A stretch of 19,231 nt of DNA from JAGVMG01 sp964461105 (GTDB taxonomy: Bacteria; Chlamydiota; Chlamydiia; Chlamydiales; Rhabdochlamydiaceae): the NCBI GenBank assembly GCA_964461105.1, contig CAYWSY010000033.1:1-19231 (forward strand). Direction: 5' to 3'. The translations under genes were made by a program, and so were the position numbers. Positions 14,710 to 19,231 of the stretch are shown one piece after another. Under the pieces are notes generated by a model. The model saw only the letters and a program-made list of their open reading frames with translations, was not told the origin of the DNA and ran no database searches. The stretch's first letter is position 1; each line of letters opens with the position of its first letter.

Positions 14710-15894
14710 ATGGCAAGCTCATCTACATCAAGTTTAACGTTAAACTTAACAACTCATATTGAAAACCCAGCAGAGCGAACTCAAAAACGACCTTCTACAC
14801 ATCGCTCTCCTTTAAGTGCACTCGCAATTGCGCCGTCTGCTCCACATTCCTCAAGCTCTTTAAAAAATAAACGGCTAATACCAACCCCAGCTCCCCAAAA
14901 TACGCCTCCTTGTTCTTCTTCAAGCGTTGACACAGCAAGCGAACTTGACGCTGTGACACAAGTCCTTTCCGGCATGTCGATTCAGCCGATGAAAAAGGCC
15001 TGTTCGCAATCAGCAATGACCGCGAACGAAAACGCGCGTCTTGAACCGTTTCAAGGGCTTCCTGAGGAGACATCTTTACCACAAAGCAAGCCCACCCCTT
15101 CTCCCTTAACCGGGCTTGTGCTTTCTGAAACTAGAGAAATTATTACTAGACCTCATGCAGCTTCTTCAGTACCCCCCAAACTTGCAAGTGGAAAAAAACA
15201 ACGTACTGGTAAAGAAGCAGAAACTGCCGCGATGAGTAGCACCACACCTTTAATCTCTACACCTGCTGCGTTAACTGACGATACACCCACCCTATCATCT
15301 CCGCCACCAAAAACTCCCCCTGCCAAACTTAAAGCACTTAAAGCTCGTAAGACAGGATTATATTATTATAAACGTCAACAATTTGAAACTGCCGCATTTT
15401 ATTACACAAAATCGATTCAAGCATATAATAAAGGATCTATAGTCCCACCCGCAATTATACATGCTATGACAGGTCTGTGTTACCTTCAATCGGGAGACTT
15501 AGAAAACAGCTCTATCCATTTACAAGCAGCAGAACAAAATCCTCTCTCAGTTCCTGGTAGGATCTGGTCTCAGATAGCTCATGTTTTTTTACAACAAGGC
15601 AAATATCAAGACACTCAATATTACAGTGTAAAATCCACCGAATCTTATGAACACGACCAAAAAAAACGCTCGTTCGAACACTGGGAAGTGATGGCATCCA
15701 TTCAAATCGCAAAAGGAAATTTTTCTCTTGCTGCAGATTGCGCAGAAAAAGGACTCATAGCCTATGAAAGGGCAAACAAGACCCCTTCGCAAGCACTCCT
15801 TTCACTTGCCATTGACGCGCATTTAGGGTTGCCAAATATTAAAAGAGCACAGAGCCTTTCGAAGCTCCGCCTCTCCCTACTGTTTAAAAGATAA
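14710..15894 (+). CDS. Ser/Thr/Pro-rich protein with C-terminal TPR domain, candidate secreted effector
   Basis: A 394-aa protein in two parts. Residues 1-205 are low-complexity, rich in Ser, Thr, Pro and Lys, and start MASSSTSSLTLNLTT, without a Sec signal. Residues 210-394 are helical TPR-like repeats: KTGLYYYKRQQFETAAFYYT, AMTGLCYLQSGDLENSSIHL, IAHVFLQQGKYQDTQYYS, VMASIQIAKGNFSLAADCAE. TPR domains bind other proteins. A disordered Ser/Thr-rich N-terminus is common in type III secreted proteins of chlamydiae, so secretion is plausible but unproven. AAAGGA before the ATG supports the start. The gene stands alone between the ATPase remnant and the kinase-like gene. I do not recognise a named family. 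Confidence 0.7.
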   Translation: MASSSTSSLTLNLTTHIENPAERTQKRPSTHRSPLSALAIAPSAPHSSSSLKNKRLIPTPAPQNTPPCSSSSVDTASELDAVTQVLSGMSIQPMKKACSQSAMTANENARLEPFQGLPEETSLPQSKPTPSPLTGLVLSETREIITRPHAASSVPPKLASGKKQRTGKEAETAAMSSTTPLISTPAALTDDTPTLSSPPPKTPPAKLKALKARKTGLYYYKRQQFETAAFYYTKSIQAYNKGSIVPPAIIHAMTGLCYLQSGDLENSSIHLQAAEQNPLSVPGRIWSQIAHVFLQQGKYQDTQYYSVKSTESYEHDQKKRSFEHWEVMASIQIAKGNFSLAADCAEKGLIAYERANKTPSQALLSLAIDAHLGLPNIKRAQSLSKLRLSLLFKR

Positions 15895-15981
15895 GAAGCT
15901 TTTTATGGCTGCGCAAAAAAGCATGCTTTCAAAATATGGCTCGAACCATGAAAATGGATGCAAAACAATCCATAATAAGCC

Positions 15982-16788
15982 ATGCGATATAGAAAAACCT
16001 TACTCTTTTTAATCTGTCTGTTGATTTTTGCTGCGCGTACCTGTTGGCATGGCTCTGAATTTTGCCTACACAATATTCAATCTTCTCTTAGTTATCGGGA
16101 AGATTGGGCAACCTGCGATCCTGATGAGCATCTCCAAGATGCATGGAACCAACCCTATATGTACCTTGGAAATGGAGCGCAATGCTATGCCTTTGTAAGT
16201 CAAGACGGAAAATACGTCTTAAAATTTTTCAAAATGAAACACCTAACTCCAAAGAGCTGGCTTAAAGCAATCCCATTGATACCTAAACAGTATCGATTTC
16301 AGAAACTCAACCTGCGTCAACAAAGACTCGATCAAACGTTCGGTGCTTTTAAAATGGCCTATGATGAATTTAGAATTGAGTCGGGGCTACTCTTCGTACA
16401 TTTGAACCGCACTCATTCACTAAACAAGCGGGCTCTTCTACAAAAAGGGAACAAACAATGGAATGTCAACTTAGATGAAGTTCCCTTTATTCTACAAGAA
16501 CGGGGCGAATTGATTTATAAACACCTCAATCGGCTAATTACAGAAGGCGATTATTACGCCACCCAAACAGCCATTCGCTCAGTGCAGGACTTCTTTACCC
16601 ATCGCAATGCTAAAGGATTTGCCGACCTCGATTCAGGCATCAGCAAAAACTATGGGTTTGTAGGCAATCGCGTTGTGCAAATTGATATTGGCCGCCTGCG
16701 CCATAAAAAAGATCTCAATGAATATGAACAAGCCCTTTCTCGTCGTGGAGAAGAGAAATTCCTCCAATGGGCCAAACAGCAGCAATAG
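15982..16788 (+). CDS. Exported protein with protein-kinase-like fold
   Basis: A 268-aa protein with an N-terminal signal or anchor (TLLFLICLLIFAA, 6-18). The rest has landmarks of a kinase fold: a glycine-rich loop LGNGAQCYAF (62-71), beta-3 lysine Lys81 in YVLKFFK, a hinge-like VPFILQERGE (167-176), a catalytic-loop-like FADLDSGISKN (Asp215 or Asp217 and Asn223), and QIDIGR (Asp235) in place of DFG. The HxD histidine is missing. This looks like a divergent APH/lipopolysaccharide-kinase or Kdo-kinase-type enzyme, or a pseudokinase. An export signal on such a fold is odd, since ATP is absent outside the cytoplasm unless it is delivered to the host or stays tethered with its domain inside. It is 7 nt upstream of the second MFS gene, so they probably share an mRNA. 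Function unknown. Confidence 0.6.
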   Translation: MRYRKTLLFLICLLIFAARTCWHGSEFCLHNIQSSLSYREDWATCDPDEHLQDAWNQPYMYLGNGAQCYAFVSQDGKYVLKFFKMKHLTPKSWLKAIPLIPKQYRFQKLNLRQQRLDQTFGAFKMAYDEFRIESGLLFVHLNRTHSLNKRALLQKGNKQWNVNLDEVPFILQERGELIYKHLNRLITEGDYYATQTAIRSVQDFFTHRNAKGFADLDSGISKNYGFVGNRVVQIDIGRLRHKKDLNEYEQALSRRGEEKFLQWAKQQQ

Positions 16789-16795
16789 GATTAAT

Positions 16796-18016
16796 ATGAC
16801 ATCTCAAACAATATCAACATCACGCAAGATCGCCTGGATGATCTGGATCATTGCCTCAATCTTCTATGCCTACCAATATGTCTTAAGAGTGATGCCCAAC
16901 ATCATTTTAAATGATATCATGGAACGGTTCCAGATCGATGCAGCAATTCTCGGACAATTTTCCGGCGTTTATTACCTCGGTTACGCATTATTACATCTGC
17001 CCGTTGGAATGATGTTAGATCGATTCGGCCCTCGAAAGATCATGTCAGGGTGCATCCTCCTAACTGTACTCGGATTATCTCCATTGCTTTTTGCTTCCCA
17101 TTGGGCATATCCAGTATTCGGCAGATTTTTAATCGGCCTCGGTTCTTCCGCTGCCATCTTAGGACTATTTAAAATTGTCCGTATGGCATTTAAGCAAGAA
17201 CACTTTACTCGGATGCTCAGCTTTTCTGTCATGATCGGATTACTAGGAGCTATCTACGGTGGTGGCCCAGTCAATTATTTACGCTCAACGTTAGGATATG
17301 AGCCTGTCGTCTATTTATTTGCTGGCATCGGGATTTTCCTAGCGGCTGTCACTTATTGGCTCGTGCCCCACATGGCAAGCGCCCCTCAAACCACCGCTCT
17401 ATCCGATCTTAAAGAAGTGCTCTCTAATCCCCGAGTGATCTTGTCCTGCATCTTTGCAGGGCTCATGGTCGGTCCCCTAGAAGGGTTTGCTGATGTCTGG
17501 GGAACAGCATTCCTCAAACAAAATTATGGTCTTGAAAGTACGCTTGCAGCAAGCCTTCCCTCTCTCATCTTTATGGGAATGTGCTTTGGCTCGCCTCTGT
17601 TGAACCTCGTGGCTGAAAAAGTAGGAAACCATCTCCTCACAATCATCGGAGCTTCCGTTGTTATGACTCTCTGTTTTGTCAGCCTGCTTTTCTATTCCCT
17701 CTCATCCGGGCTGATTAGCCTCAATTTTGTGCTCATCGGCGCATGCAGCGCTTACCAGATTTTAGCCATCTACAAAGCCTCCACCTACGTCCGTGAACAC
17801 GTCGCAGGCCTAACAACAGCCATTGCGAATATGATCATCATGGTATTTGGATACGCCTTCCATACGACAATGGGGACCATTATCAATTCTCTCGGCGGGC
17901 CGCAAGCTCCCGAAGCGCTGTTCTACGGAGTGATGGTGATCCCTGCGGGTCTGGCCATCGGCGGGTGCGGCTTTATTCTGCTATTTATTCAAGATAAAAA
18001 AGCTGTTACGGCTTAA
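16796..18016 (+). CDS. MFS transporter, substrate unknown
   Basis: A 406-aa, 12-helix major facilitator. Features include MPNIILNDIMERFQID after helix 1, motif-A loop MLDRFGPRKIM between helices 2 and 3, and FGRFLIGLGSSAAILGLFK in helix 4. This arrangement recalls the anion/sugar-phosphate and metabolite-uptake branch (ACS-like) found often in intracellular bacteria, rather than the drug exporters. A longer frame opens at 16673 but lies inside the kinase-like gene. AGGA at 16787-16790 precedes the ATG at 16796, 7 nt after the previous stop, so I start there. It is probably co-transcribed with the kinase-like gene. Terminator hairpins in the 116-bp repeats follow. Confidence 0.87.
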   Translation: MTSQTISTSRKIAWMIWIIASIFYAYQYVLRVMPNIILNDIMERFQIDAAILGQFSGVYYLGYALLHLPVGMMLDRFGPRKIMSGCILLTVLGLSPLLFASHWAYPVFGRFLIGLGSSAAILGLFKIVRMAFKQEHFTRMLSFSVMIGLLGAIYGGGPVNYLRSTLGYEPVVYLFAGIGIFLAAVTYWLVPHMASAPQTTALSDLKEVLSNPRVILSCIFAGLMVGPLEGFADVWGTAFLKQNYGLESTLAASLPSLIFMGMCFGSPLLNLVAEKVGNHLLTIIGASVVMTLCFVSLLFYSLSSGLISLNFVLIGACSAYQILAIYKASTYVREHVAGLTTAIANMIIMVFGYAFHTTMGTIINSLGGPQAPEALFYGVMVIPAGLAIGGCGFILLFIQDKKAVTA

Positions 18017-18106
18017 AAATGCTGTATTGGGAAAAAAATGAGACTTGATGAGGCTCCGGCCTGCCGCCGGTTCGTGGCTCAAGGCCACTTCACTTCTCGC
18101 CCATAC

Positions 18107-18128
18107 AAAAGCCACTCTGTGGCTTTTT
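18107..18128 (+). terminator. Terminator hairpin in repeat unit 1
   Basis: AAAAGCCAC-TCT-GTGGCTTTTT: a stem with T5 tail, 90 nt after the MFS stop. It is nearly symmetrical, so it could also stop transcription coming from the tRNA side. Confidence 0.65.
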
Positions 18129-18222
18129 CAAGTTCATTTTTTTTGGGAAAAAAATGAGACTTGATGAGGCTCCGGCCTGCCGCCGGTTCGTGGCTCAAGG
18201 CCACTTCACTTCTCGCCCATAC

Positions 18223-18244
18223 AAAAGCCACTCTGTGGCTTTTT
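18223..18244 (+). terminator. Terminator hairpin in repeat unit 2
   Basis: An exact copy of the hairpin at 18107-18128, carried by the tandem duplication. It is the nearest terminator below tRNA-Lys on the minus strand. Confidence 0.6.
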
Positions 18245-18270
18245 CAAGTTCATTTTTTTTGGGAAAAAAA

Positions 18271-18343
18271 TGAGACTTGATGGGCTCGAACCATCGACAC
18301 TCTCCTTAAAAGGGAGATGCTCTACCAACTGAGCTAAAGTCTC
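18271..18343 (-). tRNA. tRNA-Lys(TTT)
   Basis: Read on the minus strand this is a 73-nt cloverleaf. The acceptor GAGACTT pairs with AAGTCTC, discriminator A at 18271 and no encoded CCA. The D arm is GCTC...GAGC. The anticodon arm is TCTCC-CTTTTAA-GGAGA, giving anticodon TTT. The T arm is GATGG-TTCGAGC-CCATC. Its 3' end is copied in both upstream tandem units. It lies 47 nt downstream of tRNA-Glu and is probably co-transcribed with it. Confidence 0.95.
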
Positions 18344-18390
18344 ATAAAAGTGCCCTGTGCTCCTTGAATCCGGAACACAGGTGTAAGTGT

Positions 18391-18465
18391 TGACCCCAAG
18401 GGGATTCGAACCCCTGTTATCAGAATGAAAATCTGGTGTCCTAGGCCAGGCTAGACGATGGGGCC
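18391..18465 (-). tRNA. tRNA-Glu(TTC)
   Basis: A 75-nt cloverleaf on the minus strand. The acceptor GGCCCCA pairs with TGGGGTC, discriminator A, CCA not encoded. The anticodon loop TTTTCAT gives TTC, closed by a stem with one C-A mismatch at its base. The T arm is CAGGG-GTTCGAAT-CCCTT-like. The D loop is two bases longer than in E. coli tRNA-Glu. In chlamydiae, Glu-tRNA also feeds amidotransferase-based Gln-tRNA or tetrapyrrole synthesis (family knowledge). Confidence 0.94.
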
Positions 18466-18486
18466 AGTTCTCATTTTTGTGCCATG

Positions 18487-18516
18487 AATATAACCAAAAG
18501 CGGTTTTTTTTTGCAA
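18487..18516 (-). promoter_or_regulatory. Predicted promoter of the tRNA-Glu-tRNA-Lys unit
   Basis: On the minus strand TTGCAA (18516-18511) and TATATT (18492-18487) are 18 nt apart, with start expected about 15 nt above tRNA-Glu. The spacer contains a run of seven A. Inverted TGTGCCA (18479-18485) and TGGCACA (18543-18549) flank it. I see no clear terminator for frr in this gap. Confidence 0.5.
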
Positions 18517-18553
18517 CGGGAAATTTTCGTCCCGCACTATTTTGGCACAACTC

Positions 18554-19105
18554 CTAAACAGTGAGGATCTCTTTCTCTTTAGCTGTACACAGATCATCAA
18601 TTTCTTTGCAAAACTTATCTGTATACTCTTGGATGGTTTTTTCATCCTTTTTCATGATATCTTCCGTGGTCTCGCCATCCGCTTTGAGCTTGCGGACAGT
18701 TTCATTATTCTTGCGGCGAATCTCACGGATAGCAATTTTTGCTTCTTCTGCTTTCTGTTTCGCCTGCTTAGCAATCTGCTTTCGAGTGGATTCATCCATC
18801 GGAGGGATATTAATACGGATCGTATTCCCCTCTGCAATCGGTTGCAGATTGAGATTTGCGCGCTCTATCCCCTTTGCAATAGGGCCCACTGTCTGTGGAT
18901 CAAACGGAGTGATGAGGATTTGACGGGATTCAGGGACTGAAATGCTAGCAAGCTCTTTCAATCGCATTTGAGAGCCATACACCTCGATAAGAACACTATC
19001 AAGCATTCCTGGATTAGCGCGATTAGATCTCAGATTTTTTAACTCAGTTTTAAAATGATCAACTGCAGCCTGCATTTTCAATTTTGTCTGGTCTGGAACG
19101 CTCAT
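18554..19105 (-). CDS. frr: Ribosome recycling factor
   Basis: RRF works with EF-G to split post-termination ribosomes. It is essential and cytoplasmic. The 183-aa protein matches the family from end to end: ELKNLRSNRANPGMLDSVLIEVYG near the start, ITPFDPQTVGPIAKGIERANL, a hinge and domain with GNTIRINIPPMDESTRKQI, and the long C-terminal helices VRKLKADGETTEDIMKKDEKTIQEYTDK. GGAGA about 7 nt before the ATG at 19105 supports the start. In many bacteria frr directly follows pyrH. Here a palindromic repeat occupies the upstream DNA, so any pyrH lies beyond the window. Confidence 0.97.
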   Translation of the reverse strand: MSVPDQTKLKMQAAVDHFKTELKNLRSNRANPGMLDSVLIEVYGSQMRLKELASISVPESRQILITPFDPQTVGPIAKGIERANLNLQPIAEGNTIRINIPPMDESTRKQIAKQAKQKAEEAKIAIREIRRKNNETVRKLKADGETTEDIMKKDEKTIQEYTDKFCKEIDDLCTAKEKEILTV

Positions 19106-19138
19106 CGTTTATTCTCCAATTAATAGACCTCTTGCGTA

Positions 19139-19231
19139 ACTAAGGTTCTGTCGATTTTCGGGTTCTTTTGAGCCGATTTTTGATTCTTTTTTGGGGGGTA
19201 ATATCAACATGCGTATATTACCCCCCAAAAA
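19139..19231. repeat. Palindromic element, copy 2, cut by the window edge
   Basis: The left arm from ACTAAGG through TCGATTTTCGGGTTCTTTTGA is alignable to the right arm of copy 1 read in reverse complement. The apex GGGGGGTAATAT, loop CAACATGCGT (19205-19214), ATATTACCCCCC is the copy-1 apex with one more G-C pair. The centre is 19209.5, so most of the right arm lies outside the window. AGACCTCTTGCG just before it (19124-19135) resembles an IS-type terminal repeat, which is only an impression. Confidence 0.78.

Larger units (their letters stand above)
18029..18282. repeat. 116-bp tandem repeat, two identical full units plus a 22-bp partial third inside tRNA-Lys
   Basis: Units 18029-18144 and 18145-18260 are identical by eye. 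The third copy (18261-18282) runs into the 3' end of the tRNA-Lys gene. Each unit begins GGGAAAAAAATGAGACTTGATG, which is the downstream flank plus discriminator, acceptor strand and first T-arm bases of tRNA-Lys. The unit then holds three hairpins: CCGGC/GCCGG, GTGGC/GCCAC and a terminator-like stem. It ends in a T-rich stretch. There is no ORF. It fills the gap between the MFS gene and the tRNA. Confidence 0.9.

Noticed and set aside
15898..15922. Terminator after the TPR gene (GCTTTTT...AAAAAGC)
   Set aside because: The stem is almost all A-T with no T tract after it, so it is too weak to call.
16673..16795. Upstream extension of the second MFS gene
   Set aside because: It overlaps the kinase-like gene in another frame. 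The Shine-Dalgarno and first helix support 16796.
18029..18282. CRISPR array
   Set aside because: The units are contiguous 116-bp tandem copies without spacers, and no cas gene is near.
18206..18550. 114-codon minus-strand open frame
   Set aside because: It runs through both tRNA genes and a repeat unit, so it is a chance frame.

Overview
The window looks like chromosomal DNA of an environmental, amoeba-associated Chlamydiota bacterium (Parachlamydiales-like). The evidence is the mcsA-mcsB pair with a strongly diverged chlamydial-type McsB, frr beside tRNA genes, and several exported or eukaryotic-like proteins (leucine-rich repeats, TPR, kinase fold). The order is inferred from gene content, and I cannot name the species.

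Layout, left to right. At 1-2860 there is a membrane-anchored alpha/beta hydrolase, a YfiH/PgeF-type laccase-domain enzyme on the opposite strand, and a CPBP-family membrane protease. At 2822-5456, on the minus strand, is a compact five-gene operon: an exported Cys-containing precursor peptide, a DUF692/MNIO enzyme, a DUF2063 partner, a DoxX membrane protein, and a nested small exported protein with an LTxxQ motif. This matches the HvfABCX/bufferin class of copper-handling RiPP systems and is the most interesting locus here. At 5594-8660 are mcsA, mcsB and an IspD-SDR fusion of the Bcs1/TarIJ type (CDP-ribitol synthesis). At 8931-9929 is a leucine-rich-repeat protein behind a near-consensus promoter. 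At 9983-12619 are an exported Nudix protein and a two-gene unit encoding a probable outer-membrane barrel and a secreted beta-propeller with a C-terminal Fn3-like domain. At 12611-13846 is an MFS exporter.

At 14018-14189 lies a 172-bp imperfect palindrome whose 10-nt apical loop is repeated exactly in a second element at the right edge of the window (from about 19139). The first copy abuts a decayed AAA_14/DUF4143 ATPase pseudogene (14188-14633). Next come a Ser/Thr/Pro-rich TPR protein, an exported kinase-fold protein followed at 7 nt by a second MFS transporter, and two identical 116-bp tandem repeats plus a partial third. Each repeat carries a copy of the 3' end of the adjacent tRNA-Lys gene. 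tRNA-Lys(TTT), tRNA-Glu(TTC) and frr, all on the minus strand, close the window.

Functional themes: probable metal buffering in the envelope (hvf-like operon), proteins probably exported to the envelope or host, transport, and two kinds of repeat-driven remodelling (large palindromes and tRNA-associated tandem repeats). All assignments rest on motif reading by eye; no database search was run.
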